64,000 nt of DNA. Source: Rhizobium sp. RU36D. Lineage in GTDB: Bacteria; Pseudomonadota; Alphaproteobacteria; Rhizobiales; Rhizobiaceae. Of the stretch, positions 46,505 through 57,251 are shown in pieces. How positions within the stretch are numbered: position 1 is the first letter of the stretch; every line of letters starts with the position of its first letter. Made by a program: the position numbers and the translations under genes. The stretch lies in NCBI RefSeq assembly GCF_900176345.1, contig NZ_FWXU01000003.1, positions 62,001 to 126,000 of the forward strand. Reading direction: 5' to 3'. Below the pieces are notes generated by a model. It saw only the letters and a list, made by a program, of their open reading frames with translations, did not search any database and was not told the origin of the DNA.

Positions 46505-46664
46505 GGTACCCGTTCCTTCTTTCTCTGGCCGCATCGCCATGCCGGCCAAGTATTTCATCTTCTCTGACCGCCAACCTTGTGCGAAGCTTGCGTGGTGGTG
46601 GAATTCACTCAATCGACGCTCCCTTTCGCGAAAAACCTTTTGGGCATCCGCGGGGAGGAAAACG

Positions 46665-47996
46665 CTAGAAACTCTCCTTCAGCCACTGCCCGACGCGGGC
46701 AATACGGCCATTTCCGGCGGCAAAGGGCGAGAACATGCCGCCCTGGCCGATATGTGTCTCCTGGTCCGCGACCTGCGGGTAGATCATCAACCCGACAGCC
46801 GTGGAAAAAGCAGGCCCCTTGGCCGCAGCCGGCAGGCCGGCAACACCCATGGGACGCCCGATGCGGACATTGCGAGCCAGAACCCGACGCGCCGTTTCCG
46901 GGATGCCGGTGAGCTGGCAAGCGCCACCGGTCAGCACCACCCGCTTGCCCACGACGGGGCTGAAGCCGGACTTGGTGATTCGGTCGCGGATCAGTTCCAG
47001 TGTCTCCTCGATGCGCGCCCGGATGATTCTCGTCACCAGCGCCTTCGGCACCTGGGTCGGCAGGTCACGCTCGTCTTCGCCGATCGGCGGCACGGCAATC
47101 ACGTCCCGCTCGTCGGCGCTGTTGGACAGAGCCGATCCGTGCACCACCTTCAGCCGCTCCGCATCGTCGATCCGGGTGGACAGACCACGCGCCAGGTCAG
47201 TGGTCACGTGATGGCCGCCAAGACCGATCGCATCGGTGTGGATCAGCTTGCCCTCGGCAAAGACGGAAATGGTCGTCATGCCGCCACCCATGTCGATGCA
47301 GGCGCAACCCAGTTCGACTTCATCATCGACCAGGGCAGCCAGACCGCTGGCATAGGGTGTCGCCACCACGCCTTCGACCGACAGATGCGCCCGGTTGACG
47401 CAAAGCTCGAGATTCTTCAGCGCTGCACGCTCGGCGGTCACCACATGCATGTCGACACCGAGCACGTCGCCGAACATGCCGAGCGGATCGGCAATGCCGC
47501 GCTCGCCGTCGAGCGAGAAGCCGGTTGCCAGCGAATGGACCACGCCGCGCTCCAGCCCCTGCGACTGCTGGGCAGCCGCAACCAGAACCTTGCGCAGATC
47601 GCTTGCCTCGACTTCCTGGCCGCCGAGATCGATCGTCGCCGTGTAGACATCGCTGCCGACCCGGCCGGCGGATACGTTCACGATCAGGCTTTCGACCGTC
47701 AGGCCAGCCATGCGCTCGGCGGCATCCACCGCCAGGCGAACCACGCTCTCCAGCGCGTCGAGATCGGAAATGATGCCGGACTTCACGCCACGGGACCGCT
47801 GATGGCCGATGCCGATGATCTCCACGCTATGCGTGCGACCCGGCAGCACGGCGCTTTCCTTGCGCGGATTGAGCCGGCCGATCATGCAGACCACCTTGGT
47901 GGAGCCGATGTCCAGAACCGAAACGACATGTGACCGCTTCGAGGACAGTGGCTTCAGCCGAGGCATGCCGAAATTGGATGAGCCGAACAGGTTCAT
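46665..47996 (-). CDS. ftsA: Cell division protein FtsA
   Basis: Actin-like protein of 443 residues that tethers FtsZ to the membrane and recruits later division proteins. Phosphate 1 motif [11 protein letters not shown] lies near residue 28; a later phosphate motif [13 protein letters not shown] follows, and the C-terminal amphipathic helix ([14 protein letters not shown]) is the membrane anchor. The start overlaps the ftsQ stop by four bases (ATGA). The 160-base spacer to ftsZ is the longest in this part of the cluster and could hold an ftsZ promoter. Confidence 0.96.
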   Translation of the reverse strand: MNLFGSSNFGMPRLKPLSSKRSHVVSVLDIGSTKVVCMIGRLNPRKESAVLPGRTHSVEIIGIGHQRSRGVKSGIISDLDALESVVRLAVDAAERMAGLTVESLIVNVSAGRVGSDVYTATIDLGGQEVEASDLRKVLVAAAQQSQGLERGVVHSLATGFSLDGERGIADPLGMFGDVLGVDMHVVTAERAALKNLELCVNRAHLSVEGVVATPYASGLAALVDDEVELGCACIDMGGGMTTISVFAEGKLIHTDAIGLGGHHVTTDLARGLSTRIDDAERLKVVHGSALSNSADERDVIAVPPIGEDERDLPTQVPKALVTRIIRARIEETLELIRDRITKSGFSPVVGKRVVLTGGACQLTGIPETARRVLARNVRIGRPMGVAGLPAAAKGPAFSTAVGLMIYPQVADQETHIGQGGMFSPFAAGNGRIARVGQWLKESF

Positions 47997-48925
47997 ATGT
48001 TCTGCTCCGCCTTCTTGAGTGCCTTCGTCCGAGCCTCAACCGCCGCCTGACGGCGTGCCTGGGCTTCGGGCGTCAGTTGCACCGTGGTGCGATCCTTGAG
48101 CCGCAGGTCGATGGAGGCGATGTCACGCGACAAGATCTGCTGCTCGGCATCGAGACGCGACAGCAGTGCAAGTGCGTCGCTCAAGCCATCCTGCGGCAGC
48201 TTGACGATGATGCCATTGTCCATGTGCAGGTCCCAGCGGCGGCTTGCGACCCGGACATAGGCCTTCACATGGGCGGCAATCTGCGGCCACTCGGCAAATT
48301 CCTTTTCGACGGAGGCAGCAGCCGTTTCCGCGTCGCGGCCGACAAACAGCGGCAGAGAGGCGAACTGGCTGTCCCGCAGCGGTGCGATCACGCTGCCGCT
48401 CTTTTCGATCAATGCCAGATCGCTGCCATGCTGCCAGATGCCATAGGCCTCACGCTCCTTCAGAGCCACCTCGATGGTGTTCGGATAGACCTTGCGCACC
48501 TCAGCGGCCTGAACCCAGGGAAGTTCGGTCAGGCGCTGGCGAGCCGTGTCAATATCGAGTGCTACGAGCGACGTCGTGCCGTCAAGACCGAGCAGCTGCA
48601 GGATATCCAGTTCCGACGTATGGGTGTTACCGGAGACGCGAACATCCTCGATCGCAAAGCCGGCGATCGACGTTGCGGCCTGGAACACGGTAGCCGTATG
48701 CCCGCCTGCCACCACGCCCTGGGCCGTAACCGCAGCGCAATAGACAGCAAGGGAAACCGTCCCGACATGGTTGGGGATGGCGATCCGCCCCGAGCAGAGG
48801 CTGACGATAAAGCGCACCATGCGCCGCAGGGGTCGCGGCAACACGAACGATTCAGCGGCGGCCGGCGCACCAAATGCGCCGTCATCCTGCGAATCAACCG
48901 ACCTCTTGCCGCTCACCGCAAACAC
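47993..48925 (-). CDS. ftsQ: Cell division protein FtsQ
   Basis: Bitopic division protein of 310 residues that bridges FtsA/FtsZ with the late divisome. A cytoplasmic N-terminus of about 45 residues and a single membrane segment precede the POTRA domain ([20 protein letters not shown]) and the FtsQ beta domain with [15 protein letters not shown] chose GTG 48925 (VFAVSGKRS), which has GGAGG seven bases upstream, instead of a TTG at 48946. This start overlaps the end of ddl by 13 bases. The stop overlaps the ftsA start as ATGA. Confidence 0.92.
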   Translation of the reverse strand: MFAVSGKRSVDSQDDGAFGAPAAAESFVLPRPLRRMVRFIVSLCSGRIAIPNHVGTVSLAVYCAAVTAQGVVAGGHTATVFQAATSIAGFAIEDVRVSGNTHTSELDILQLLGLDGTTSLVALDIDTARQRLTELPWVQAAEVRKVYPNTIEVALKEREAYGIWQHGSDLALIEKSGSVIAPLRDSQFASLPLFVGRDAETAAASVEKEFAEWPQIAAHVKAYVRVASRRWDLHMDNGIIVKLPQDGLSDALALLSRLDAEQQILSRDIASIDLRLKDRTTVQLTPEAQARRQAAVEARTKALKKAEQNI

Positions 48926-49839
48926 GACGCGTCCTCCACCATCCAACGGACCAGATCACCAAAGGAAAGGCCGGCATGTGCGGCCATCTCGGGCACAAGC
49001 GAGGTCGGGGTCATGCCGGGCTGCGTGTTGATTTCCAGCCAGATCACCTCTCCATCTTCAGAGAAACGATCATCGTAACGGAAATCCGACCTGCTAACGC
49101 CACGGCAACCAACGGCCTGATGCGCCTTGACCGCCAAGTCTTGTATTTTTTGGTAAATTTTCGGTGAAATTTCTGCAGGCAGCACGTGTTTGGAGCCGCC
49201 GGCCGCATATTTGGAATCGTAATCGTAGAAGGCGCCGGTCAACGGCACGACCTCCGTCACGCCCAGTGCCTTGCCGTCCATAACCCCGCAGGTCATTTCA
49301 CGGCCCGCGACATAGCGCTCGACCATGACGCGATCGCCATAGCGCCACTCCGACGAGGTCAGCACCTGCGGCGGATGCGAGCGCCCCTCCTGCACGATGA
49401 CGACGCCAAAGCTAGAGCCCTCGCGCACCGGCTTGACGACGTAAGGCGGCTTGATCGGGTGCTCCTGGCCGATATCGAAGCGGCTCATCTCGCGGCCTGC
49501 CGCAACCGGAACGCCGGCGGCAGCAGCAACGATCTTCGCCTGCGCCTTGTCCATGGCAAGGGCGGAGGCCAGCACGCCGGAATGCGTGTAGGGGATCTCG
49601 AGATATTCCAGCACGCCCTGAATGCTGCCATCCTCGCCGAACGGCCCATGAAGCGCATTGAAGGCGACATCCGGCTTCAGTTCCGCCAGGACCTGGGCCA
49701 CATCACGACCGACATCCACGCGGGTGACGCGATAGCCCTCGCCTTCCAGCGCCTGGGCACAGGCATTTCCCGAGGACAGGCTGACCGGCCGCTCCGAGGA
49801 AATTCCGCCCATCAGGACGGCTACATGCTTGCTACCCAT
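48913..49839 (-). CDS. ddl: D-alanine--D-alanine ligase
   Basis: ATP-grasp enzyme of 308 residues that makes the D-Ala-D-Ala dipeptide for peptidoglycan. Signature blocks are [17 protein letters not shown] (substrate site), [14 protein letters not shown] and the C-terminal [10 protein letters not shown] with [13 protein letters not shown] (metal ligands). GAGG lies before ATG 49839; a TTG one codon upstream is possible. The diguanylate cyclase gene lies upstream with a terminator-like hairpin between, so ddl-ftsQ-ftsA-ftsZ probably has its own promoter. Confidence 0.95.
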   Translation of the reverse strand: MGSKHVAVLMGGISSERPVSLSSGNACAQALEGEGYRVTRVDVGRDVAQVLAELKPDVAFNALHGPFGEDGSIQGVLEYLEIPYTHSGVLASALAMDKAQAKIVAAAAGVPVAAGREMSRFDIGQEHPIKPPYVVKPVREGSSFGVVIVQEGRSHPPQVLTSSEWRYGDRVMVERYVAGREMTCGVMDGKALGVTEVVPLTGAFYDYDSKYAAGGSKHVLPAEISPKIYQKIQDLAVKAHQAVGCRGVSRSDFRYDDRFSEDGEVIWLEINTQPGMTPTSLVPEMAAHAGLSFGDLVRWMVEDASCLR

Positions 49840-49939
49840 CAAACGCCCTCGAATAATCCGCTATGCCTTCATATCTGCACGTTGCAGGCATTTCCCAAAA
49901 CGGAACCCTGCGCCATGAGCTACTAGAACGACATTAAGG

Positions 49940-49955
49940 TTAATGAAGCGTTTAC
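49940..49955 (+). promoter_or_regulatory. CtrA-like box upstream of ddl-ftsQAZ
   Basis: TTAA-N7-TTTAC, one base from TTAA-N7-TTAAC, in the 207-base gap before ddl. CtrA controls ftsQA in Caulobacter. The sequence around it is rich in TTAA repeats, so chance is possible. Confidence 0.3.
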
Positions 49956-50008
49956 TTTGGTTAACCGGGCGGGTCGGGCCGCTAATATTTTAAGCAGGCC
50001 AGTGGCGT

Positions 50009-50035
50009 AAAAACGCCGAAATCCAGCATTTCCGG
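50009..50035 (-). terminator. Probable terminator of the diguanylate cyclase gene
   Basis: On the minus strand CCGGAAAT, five bases and ATTTCGG (one bulged base), then CG and TTTTT, about 12-38 bases after the stop codon. Overlapping GGCGT and ACGCC arms (50004-50017) could form an alternative hairpin. Confidence 0.4.
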
Positions 50036-50046
50036 GCTTTTTCGAT

Positions 50047-50901
50047 TTAGGCCCGACGCTGCATCGGTAACGGATCACCAGGCTGTTCCGGCCGTGATCG
50101 CTGGCTCGCGGTCAGTGATTCGACCTGCGACGCGCGGATGATTCGGTTTCGGCCGCCGGCCTTTGCCAGGTAGAGCGCGCTGTCGGCGGCGGCGAAAATC
50201 TCGGCGAAGCCCCGCGATATGGTCGAGCGGGCAATGCCGCCTGATATCGTGACCTGGATCGCACCGGAGGCAATCGAAATCGGCGTTCCCGCGATCTTCA
50301 ACCGCGCCGCTTCCGCCAGGGCGAAACTGTCGCTGTCCGAAGAGAGGAAGCTGAGGATGGCGAATTCCTCCCCACCGATTCGCGCGCAGACATGGCCCTC
50401 TCCATAGATGGACCGCAGCATGTTCGCGACGGCGACAATGACGTCGTCGCCGGCCTTGTGGCCATGGGTATCGTTCACTGACTTGAACCGGTCGACATCG
50501 AAGAGGATCATCGTCACATCGCCGGACGCGGCATCGAACGCATCCTGGAAAGCTCTGCGGTTCAGAAGACCTGAGAGCATATCGGTTCGGCTCAGCCTCT
50601 CGAGCTCCGTGCGCGAGACCGCAAGATCATGGATGGCGAAACCGACGACCGAGTAAGCGATGACCGCCACGATAAACGACACCGGCGGCGTCAAGGCGGT
50701 CGCAAGGACCAGCGCCGGCATGAGGTCGTAAGGCATGAGCCCCAGCCCATAGAGCGCGAAATGGGCGAGCACGTTCATGGCATAGGCGATGGCCGCGATC
50801 TTGAGGGCCATGCGGCAGGAACGCCGTACAACATCACTGCTCGAATTGAATTCGCCCAGCGTCAACTGCCGCACGATCCATTTTCGGGTCGCCACCACCA
50901 T
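50047..50901 (-). CDS. Diguanylate cyclase (GGDEF domain) with membrane segments
   Basis: A 284-residue protein that should make cyclic di-GMP. Two hydrophobic segments (about residues 32-52 and 65-88) act as membrane anchor. A short linker (SRTELERLSRTDMLSGLLNR) leads to a GGDEF domain with LFDVDRFKSVNDTHGHKAGD and the active-site GGEEF. I see no RxxD inhibitory site at the usual place just before GGEEF. ATG 50901 has GGAG seven bases upstream, better than ATG 50907. It sits inside the division and cell-wall cluster between murB and ddl, flanked by hairpins on both sides. Confidence 0.9.
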   Translation of the reverse strand: MVVATRKWIVRQLTLGEFNSSSDVVRRSCRMALKIAAIAYAMNVLAHFALYGLGLMPYDLMPALVLATALTPPVSFIVAVIAYSVVGFAIHDLAVSRTELERLSRTDMLSGLLNRRAFQDAFDAASGDVTMILFDVDRFKSVNDTHGHKAGDDVIVAVANMLRSIYGEGHVCARIGGEEFAILSFLSSDSDSFALAEAARLKIAGTPISIASGAIQVTISGGIARSTISRGFAEIFAAADSALYLAKAGGRNRIIRASQVESLTASQRSRPEQPGDPLPMQRRA

Positions 50902-50967
50902 GCCCATACTCCATACAGATGGCGGGATCGTAGGGGCCTCGACTTAACAATTCGTCGCCATTGCAGG

Positions 50968-50995
50968 CGGCATAACCAAAGATTTTGTTATGCCG
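50968..50995 (-). other. Hairpin overlapping the murB stop codon
   Basis: A perfect 9-bp stem (CGGCATAAC and GTTATGCCG) around ten bases. The murB TAA lies inside one arm, at 50990-50988. There is no uridine run. It separates murB from the cyclase gene and may act as a transcript processing or stability element. Confidence 0.45.
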
Positions 50996-51962
50996 TGGTA
51001 ACGCCCATGAAAGGCTTTACCTCACGACCCGGCATGAACAGCCCGAGTCGCTTGATCTCCCATTCCAGCTTGATGCCGGCGGTTTCGAAAACCCGCTGAC
51101 GCACCGTTTCGCCGAGATATTCCAGGTCATATCCGGTGGCGTGGCCGACATTGATCATGAAATTGCAGTGAAGCGACGACATCTGGGCGCCGCCAATCAT
51201 AAGACCGCGGCAGCCCGCCTCGTCGATCAGTTTCCAGGCGGAATGACCCTCTGGGTTCTTGAACGTCGAACCGCCGGTCTTTTCCTTGACCGGCTGCACG
51301 GTTTCACGGTGGTGGCGCACTGCATCCATGTCGGCGCGGATCTGCGCCCGGTCGCCCGGATAGCCTTCGAACACGGCGCTGGTAAAGATCAGGTCCGACG
51401 CTGCCTCGCTGTGGCGATAGCTGTAGCCCATATCGGCATTCGACAGCGTCAGGATATTGCCCTTGCGATCGACCGCCTCCACCTCGACGACGCGCTGGGA
51501 CGTGTCGCCGCCGTTCGCGCCGGCATTCATGCGAAGCGCGCCACCGATCGAACCGGGAATGCCATAGTAGAAATGGAAGCCGCCGATATTGTTGTCCATT
51601 GCCATGGCGGCAATGTATTTGTCCGGGCAGATGGCGCCGGCACGAATGCGGTTTTCGCCGGCCAGTTCCACCTGGCCAAAGCCCTTGGCCGACAGCCGCA
51701 GAACAACGCCGGGAATGCCACCATCGCGCACCAGAAGGTTGGAGCCGACGCCAACCACCGTCAGCGGCACCTCTTCCGGCAGGATCTTGAGGAAGGCCAC
51801 GAGATCGTCCCGGTCATGGGGCTGGAACATCAGTTCGGCCAGCCCACCCGCCTGGAACCAGGTCACCCGGTCCATCGGCGCGTCAGGCGTCAGCCGCCCC
51901 CTGATATCCTTGACCCCGCTTCCCAGCGAGGCCAGCAGCTTTTCCCCATCCACCTGTTTCAT
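50988..51962 (-). CDS. murB: UDP-N-acetylenolpyruvoylglucosamine reductase
   Basis: FAD enzyme of 324 residues that reduces enolpyruvyl-UDP-GlcNAc to UDP-MurNAc with NADPH. FAD-binding blocks are [27 protein letters not shown] and the [19 protein letters not shown] region. The catalytic serine lies in [10 protein letters not shown] and a C-terminal Glu in EWEIKRLG. The ATG at 51962 overlaps the murC stop by four bases (ATGA). This is type I-like in its substrate loop. The stop codon lies in a hairpin. Confidence 0.95.
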   Translation of the reverse strand: MKQVDGEKLLASLGSGVKDIRGRLTPDAPMDRVTWFQAGGLAELMFQPHDRDDLVAFLKILPEEVPLTVVGVGSNLLVRDGGIPGVVLRLSAKGFGQVELAGENRIRAGAICPDKYIAAMAMDNNIGGFHFYYGIPGSIGGALRMNAGANGGDTSQRVVEVEAVDRKGNILTLSNADMGYSYRHSEAASDLIFTSAVFEGYPGDRAQIRADMDAVRHHRETVQPVKEKTGGSTFKNPEGHSAWKLIDEAGCRGLMIGGAQMSSLHCNFMINVGHATGYDLEYLGETVRQRVFETAGIKLEWEIKRLGLFMPGREVKPFMGVTTA

Positions 51963-53374
51963 GCCGTCTTTCCCGAAAGGCTTTCCAATTCCCCGGGCAG
52001 CGCCGCCGCCCACTGCGTGATACTACCCGCGCCCAATAGAACTACGAAGTCACCAGGCTTTGCAATGTCTGCGACAATTGGCGCAAGTTCGGCCGGCGAA
52101 GAGAGGAAGCGCGCATCGCGATGGCCGCCGGAACGGATCCGTTCGACCAGCGCTTCCGACGTGATGCCCTCGATCGGGTCCTCGCCGGCTGCATAGACCG
52201 GGGCCAGGAGAATGCTGTCGGCCTCGTTGAAGCAGTTCGCGAAGTCATCAAACAGGCTGGAGAGCCGCGTGAAGCGATGCGGCTGATGGACGGCAATGAT
52301 TCGACCCTGGCAGGCCTCTCGGGCCGCTTTCAGCACGGCCTTGATCTCAACGGGATGATGACCGTAGTCGTCGAAGACGCTGACACCATTCCAGGTGCCG
52401 GTCAGGGTGAAGCGCCGCTTGACGCCGCCAAAGGCCGACAACCCCTTCTTGATCGCCTCCTCGGAAATCCCGAGCCGGTTGGCAACCGCAATGGCGGCAG
52501 TCGCATTGGAGATGTTGTGGCGACCCGGCATCGGCAGGGCCAGGTCCTTGAACTCGAACACGCGGCCGGTGCGCCGACGGCGGATAACCACGTCGAACAG
52601 CGAGCGGGTGCCCTCATGGCGCACATTCATGAAGCGCACATCCGCCTGCGGGTTCTCGCCATAGGTGATGACCTTGCGATCCTCGATCCGGCTGACCAGC
52701 GCCTGGACCTCTGGATGATCGATGCACATGACGCCGAAGCCGTAGAACGGCACGTTTTCCACGAACTGGCGGAAGGCCGCCCGAACCGCGTCGAAATTTC
52801 CGTAATGGTCCAGATGCTCGGGATCGATATTGGTGACGATGGCGACATCGGCGGGCAGTTTCAGAAAGGTGCCGTCGGATTCGTCGGCCTCGACCACCAT
52901 CCACTCGCCCTCGCCCATGCGGGCATTGGTGCCATAGGCATTGATGATGCCGCCGTTGATGACGGTCGGATCGAGACCGCCAGCCTCCAGCAGGGTCGCG
53001 ACCATCGAGGTGGTCGTCGTCTTGCCATGGGTGCCGCCGATCGCGATGGCATTGCGGAAGCGCATCAGTTCGGCCAGCATCTCGGCGCGACGCACCACCG
53101 GCAGCAAGCGCTCCCGTGCGGCCTTCAGTTCCGGATTGTCCTTCTTGATCGCGGTCGAGACGACCACGACTTCGGCATCGCCTAGGTTCTCGGCGCGGTG
53201 CCCCACGAACACCTCGATACCCTTGGCACGCAGCCGCTGCACATTGGCGCCATCGGACTGGTCGGAGCCCTGCACCCTGTGGCCAAGATTGTGCAGTACC
53301 TCGGCAATGCCACTCATGCCGATGCCACCGATCCCGATAAAGTGGACCAGCCCGATGGTTTGCGGCATTTTCAT
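51959..53374 (-). CDS. murC: UDP-N-acetylmuramate--L-alanine ligase
   Basis: ATP-dependent Mur ligase of 471 residues that adds L-alanine to UDP-MurNAc. [14 protein letters not shown] (UDP-binding) opens the protein. [12 protein letters not shown] is the ATP-binding loop near residue 112. [12 protein letters not shown] and [20 protein letters not shown] mark the catalytic and C-terminal domains. It overlaps murG upstream and murB downstream by four bases each, so the three are translationally coupled. Confidence 0.96.
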   Translation of the reverse strand: MKMPQTIGLVHFIGIGGIGMSGIAEVLHNLGHRVQGSDQSDGANVQRLRAKGIEVFVGHRAENLGDAEVVVVSTAIKKDNPELKAARERLLPVVRRAEMLAELMRFRNAIAIGGTHGKTTTTSMVATLLEAGGLDPTVINGGIINAYGTNARMGEGEWMVVEADESDGTFLKLPADVAIVTNIDPEHLDHYGNFDAVRAAFRQFVENVPFYGFGVMCIDHPEVQALVSRIEDRKVITYGENPQADVRFMNVRHEGTRSLFDVVIRRRRTGRVFEFKDLALPMPGRHNISNATAAIAVANRLGISEEAIKKGLSAFGGVKRRFTLTGTWNGVSVFDDYGHHPVEIKAVLKAAREACQGRIIAVHQPHRFTRLSSLFDDFANCFNEADSILLAPVYAAGEDPIEGITSEALVERIRSGGHRDARFLSSPAELAPIVADIAKPGDFVVLLGAGSITQWAAALPGELESLSGKTA

Positions 53375-54492
53375 GCGTTGGCTCCCTTGATGTCCGTCAG
53401 CGTCTTGCCTGCGGCAATAGCCTCAACGAGGTCGGCAAGCAAGCGCGCGGCATCCGGCTTGCCGGAAAGCCTGGCTGCGGCCGCCATGGCAGACAGTTTT
53501 TCCGGCTGGCGCATGGCCTCGCTCAGCAGGGATGCGACGCGCTCCGGCGACAGTTCGGCCTGCGGAATGACCGTCGCACCACCCGCCTTTTGCAAGGCGG
53601 CGGCATTGGCGGCCTGGTCATGGTCCAAGGCGTAAGGATAGGGCACCAGGATGGACGGCCGGCCGATGACCGACAGTTCCGACACCGTCGAGGCGCCCGA
53701 GCGGCAAATGACGAACTGCGCCTTGGCGATACGCGCGGCCATGTCGGAGAAGAAGGGCGACACCTCGGCCTGCACGCCAAGCTCGCGATAGGCGGCAACC
53801 ACCTGCTCGCGATCCTCAGGCCGGGCCTGGTGGGTCAGGACAAGGCGCTGTCGCAGATCGGCATCCATCAGGCGGATGGCAGCAGGTAGAGCTGCCGAAA
53901 AGAACTGCGCGCCTTGGCTCCCGCCGAACACGACAAGATTGAACGGCGCATCACCGTGAGACGCGACATAGGGAACGGCAGATGCCTCTATGACCGCCGG
54001 TCGCACGGGATTGCCTGTTACCACGGTCTTGCCGGCATAGGCGCCGGCCGCCGGCAGAAAGCCACCGGCGATGGCGCGCACGCGTGCGGCAAGCGCCTTG
54101 TTGGCGCGCCCCATGACAGCGTTCTGCTCATGCACCAGGCTTGGTACGCCGAGCCGGGTCGCGGCAAGAAGCGGTGGCACGGTCGGATAACCACCAAAGC
54201 CCACGACAGCCTTTGGCCTGAGCTGGCGGACCAGCTTCGTGGCAAGTCTCACGCCGCGCCACAGCGTCCACGCCGTTTTCAAGACGGCAATCGGGTTCTT
54301 GGAGGCAAAGGTGGCCGACGGAACGGTATGGATCGCCCCGGCCGGGAACTTGCCGGCAAAGCGCTCCGCACGACTGTCTGTGACAAGGTGAACATCATAA
54401 CCGCGATCCGCCAGCGTATGCGCCAGCGCCTCGGCAGGAAACAGATGCCCGCCGGTTCCGCCGGCAGCAAGAAGGATGATACCTTTGGTCAT
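53371..54492 (-). CDS. murG: Lipid II synthase, UDP-GlcNAc transferase MurG
   Basis: Peripheral membrane glycosyltransferase of 373 residues that adds GlcNAc to lipid I to give lipid II. The GT-B fold is shown by [52 protein letters not shown] and the C-terminal [11 protein letters not shown] with the later [13 protein letters not shown] 54492 was chosen because the open frame to 54546 enters an inverted repeat. The ftsW gene lies upstream across that repeat, and murC follows with a four-base overlap. Confidence 0.95.
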   Translation of the reverse strand: MTKGIILLAAGGTGGHLFPAEALAHTLADRGYDVHLVTDSRAERFAGKFPAGAIHTVPSATFASKNPIAVLKTAWTLWRGVRLATKLVRQLRPKAVVGFGGYPTVPPLLAATRLGVPSLVHEQNAVMGRANKALAARVRAIAGGFLPAAGAYAGKTVVTGNPVRPAVIEASAVPYVASHGDAPFNLVVFGGSQGAQFFSAALPAAIRLMDADLRQRLVLTHQARPEDREQVVAAYRELGVQAEVSPFFSDMAARIAKAQFVICRSGASTVSELSVIGRPSILVPYPYALDHDQAANAAALQKAGGATVIPQAELSPERVASLLSEAMRQPEKLSAMAAAARLSGKPDAARLLADLVEAIAAGKTLTDIKGANA

Positions 54493-54510
54493 GATTTTAC
54501 ACCTGGGGCA

Positions 54511-54662
54511 TACCCCCCTCTGCCCTGCCGGGCATCTCCCCCACAAGGAGGGAGATCAGTTGGAGCCGCCGCAGTCAATGCTTGGTTTCGTGAATGCGAT
54601 ACGCCGCCCCGAGTCGATCTCCCCCCATGTGGGGTAGATGCCTGGCAAGGCAGAGAGGGGTA
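54511..54662. repeat. RIME-like inverted-repeat element between ftsW and murG
   Basis: Two 47-base arms (54511-54557 and 54616-54662) are inverted copies that differ at only about seven or eight positions. They share ACCCC, TCTGCC, GGCATCT, CCCCACA and GGGAGATC blocks around a 58-base centre. It is a non-coding palindromic element of the kind called RIME in rhizobia, here inserted between essential genes that otherwise overlap or abut. The RNA would fold into a very long hairpin. Confidence 0.75.
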
Positions 54663-54678
54663 AACCACAGTCACTGCT

Positions 54679-55833
54679 CTACTCCGCCGGCACGCCATGC
54701 GAGCCGCGGAACAGGATGCGCTCCTGCGCCCGCTTTTCCGGCCGGCGTCGCGTCAGCGCCAGAATGAAGCCGGCGGTCACGCAGATGGCGATCATCGAGG
54801 AACCGCCCGAGGAAATCAGCGGCAGGGTCATGCCCTTGGCGGGGAGCAGTTCCAGATTGACGCCGATATTGATCATCGACTGTGCACCGATCTGCAGCAC
54901 GAGGCCCGCCACGGCGAAGCGGTTGAAATCGTCCCGCTCGCTATAGGCATGGGAGAGGCCGCGCACCACCAGGACTGCAAAGAGCGCGACAAGCGCCATG
55001 CAGAACAAGATGCCGAATTCCTCGGCGGCGACGGAGAAGATGAAGTCGGTATGGCTGTCGGGAATGATCCGCTTGACGATGCCTTCGCCAGGCCCCTGCC
55101 CCAGCCAGTCACCGCGAATGATCGCCTCGCGCGCCGTATCGACCTGAAACGTATCGCCTTCCCCGGTGAGAAAGCGATCGACACGCGCCGTAACGTGCGG
55201 AAGACTGTAATAGGCAGCCGTGAAGCCCACCGCCCCCAGCGCGCCTAGCACCGTGATCCAGAGCCAGGGCATGCCGGCCATGAAGAACATGCCGCCCCAA
55301 ACGACCGAGGTCAGGATGGTCTGGCCAAGGTCCGGCTGCGCAATCAGCAGGACCGCCACGATGCCGAACAGCATCATGGCAAACAGGTTGCCCGGGATAT
55401 CGGGCTGGCGAGCATGTTCGGCGAACAGCCAGGCGCAGACGACCACGAAGGCCGGCTTCATGAATTCGGAGGGCTGGATCGAGTTGCCGAAAATGTTGAT
55501 CCAGCGGCGCGCGCCCTTGATCTCCGCACCGAAGAACAGCGCCAGCACCATCAGGCCCAGCGAGACGATCAACAGCACCAGCGCCGTGCGCCGGATCTGT
55601 CGCGGGCTGAGGAAGGATAGGCCGATCATCACCGCAAGTGACGGCACGATGAACATGGCGTGACGCTTGACGAAGTGGAAGCTGTCGAGGTTCAGGCGCT
55701 CGGCAACGGCGGGCGACGCCGCAAAGGACAGCATCAGCCCGATGCCCATCAGCAGCACGAACAGGATTAGAAACAACCGGTCGATTGTCCAGAACCAGTC
55801 TGCGACCGGCCCGCGTTCCGCGCGACTTACCAT
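54679..55833 (-). CDS. ftsW: Septal peptidoglycan polymerase FtsW
   Basis: SEDS glycosyltransferase of 384 residues with about ten membrane segments that polymerises lipid II at the septum together with FtsI. Recognisable blocks are GARRWINIFGNSIQPSEFMK, AQPDLGQ, the large periplasmic loop with GDWLGQGPGEGIVKR and IPDSHTDFIFSVAAEEFG, and LLPAKGMTLPLISSGGSS. Its ATG follows the murD stop after one base. Downstream the RIME-like repeat separates it from murG. Confidence 0.96.
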   Translation of the reverse strand: MVSRAERGPVADWFWTIDRLFLILFVLLMGIGLMLSFAASPAVAERLNLDSFHFVKRHAMFIVPSLAVMIGLSFLSPRQIRRTALVLLIVSLGLMVLALFFGAEIKGARRWINIFGNSIQPSEFMKPAFVVVCAWLFAEHARQPDIPGNLFAMMLFGIVAVLLIAQPDLGQTILTSVVWGGMFFMAGMPWLWITVLGALGAVGFTAAYYSLPHVTARVDRFLTGEGDTFQVDTAREAIIRGDWLGQGPGEGIVKRIIPDSHTDFIFSVAAEEFGILFCMALVALFAVLVVRGLSHAYSERDDFNRFAVAGLVLQIGAQSMINIGVNLELLPAKGMTLPLISSGGSSMIAICVTAGFILALTRRRPEKRAQERILFRGSHGVPAE

Positions 55834-55834
55834 C

Positions 55835-57244
55835 TCACGTCCCTCCTTGTGGCGCTTCCACCAGCATGGTTACTCCATCGAGTGCCGCGACATGGCCGAC
55901 AAAGGCCTCACCGCGCACTTCGAAGTTCTTGTACTGGTCGAAGCTTGCGCAAGCCGGGGAGAGCATCACGGCCACGTCGCGCCCATCTTCGGCCGCATCG
56001 GCAGCCGCATGGACCAGCGCCCGCTCAAGCGTGCCGGAAATCTCGAAAGGCACGGCGTCACCAAGCGTGGCCGCGAAGGCGGAGGCCGCCTCGCCGATCA
56101 GATAGGCCTTGGCAATGCGCGGGAAGAGCGGCGCAAGCGTGGTGATGCCACCCTCCTTGGGCAGGCCACCGGCGATCCAGTAGATGCGGTCATAGCTGGA
56201 AAGCGCCGGCGCGGCGGCATCGGCATTGGTCGCCTTGCTGTCGTTGACGAAGACGACATTGCGGCGCCGTCCGACCGGCTGCATGCGATGCTTGAGACCG
56301 GCAAAGGATTTGAGCCCCGCCCTCACCTCGTCAGCGGAGACGCCAACGGCCAGGCAGGCGGCAATCGCCGCAGCGGCATTCTGCGCATTGTGGCTGCCGC
56401 GCAACGTCTGGATGCCATCCAGATCGCAAAGCAAGGTGGCCGTTCCACCATGCGCCTCCATGATCCGTTGCCGCTCGGCATAGAAGCCATCGGCCAGCGG
56501 CTGGCGCTTCGAAATGCGGACTACTTTTGTGCCCGAACGCTCGATGCGGTCGGCAATGCGCTCGCAATAGCTGTCATCGACACCGACGACGGCAGTGGCG
56601 CTACCCGCCACGAGCCGTTCCTTGACATCGGCATAATGCTGCATCGTGCCGTGACGGTCGAGATGATCCGGCGTGAGGTTGAGCAGGATGCCGGCGGATG
56701 GATCGATCGTCGGCGCCAGGTCGATCTGGTAGGACGAGCATTCGACCACGAAGAACCGTCCGGGCTTCGGCGGATCGAGCGTCAGCACGGCGCGGCCGAT
56801 ATTGCCGCCCAGTTGCGTGTCGCGGCCCGCGGCAGAAAGGATGTGCGCGATCAAGGCCGTCGTGGTGGACTTGCCGTTTGTGCCGGTAATGGCAATGAAC
56901 GGGCAGTCCGGCGCATGCGCCCGGCGCTCCCGCACGAAGAGTTCGACATCGCCGATGATCTCGACCCCGGCCGCTTTGGCCAGCCCCACCGTCCAATGCG
57001 GCTTGGGGTGGGTGAGCGGCACGCCGGGCGAGAGCACGAAGGCGGCGAAGCCGTTCCAGTCGACACTACGAAGGTCGGCGGTTCCGATGCCCTGGGCCGC
57101 AGCCTTGGCGACGCTGTCGGGATTGTCGTCGCAGGCAACCACATCGGCGCCGCCGGCAACCAGCGCCTGCGCCGTCGCAAGGCCGGAGCCGCCGAGGCCG
57201 AACAACGCCAACCTGCGACCCTTGAAGGTGGTGACCGGGATCAT
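55835..57244 (-). CDS. murD: UDP-N-acetylmuramoyl-L-alanine--D-glutamate ligase
   Basis: Mur ligase of 469 residues that adds D-glutamate. [18 protein letters not shown] is the UDP-binding N-terminal domain, [14 protein letters not shown] the ATP-binding loop near residue 117, and [12 protein letters not shown] and FVNDSKATN mark the catalytic and C-terminal domains. Its start follows the mraY stop after seven bases, and ftsW follows after one base. Confidence 0.96.
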   Translation of the reverse strand: MIPVTTFKGRRLALFGLGGSGLATAQALVAGGADVVACDDNPDSVAKAAAQGIGTADLRSVDWNGFAAFVLSPGVPLTHPKPHWTVGLAKAAGVEIIGDVELFVRERRAHAPDCPFIAITGTNGKSTTTALIAHILSAAGRDTQLGGNIGRAVLTLDPPKPGRFFVVECSSYQIDLAPTIDPSAGILLNLTPDHLDRHGTMQHYADVKERLVAGSATAVVGVDDSYCERIADRIERSGTKVVRISKRQPLADGFYAERQRIMEAHGGTATLLCDLDGIQTLRGSHNAQNAAAAIAACLAVGVSADEVRAGLKSFAGLKHRMQPVGRRRNVVFVNDSKATNADAAAPALSSYDRIYWIAGGLPKEGGITTLAPLFPRIAKAYLIGEAASAFAATLGDAVPFEISGTLERALVHAAADAAEDGRDVAVMLSPACASFDQYKNFEVRGEAFVGHVAALDGVTMLVEAPQGGT

Positions 57245-57251
57245 GGCCGCC

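Noticed and set aside
48926-48946. TTG 48946 as the ftsQ start
   Set aside because: GTG 48925 has GGAGG at ideal spacing and gives the usual FAVSGKRS N-terminus; the TTG start only adds residues encoded over the ribosome-binding site.
54511-54662. Insertion sequence remnant between ftsW and murG
   Set aside because: There is no transposase fragment and no target duplication I can see; the paired arms fit a small non-coding palindromic element better.
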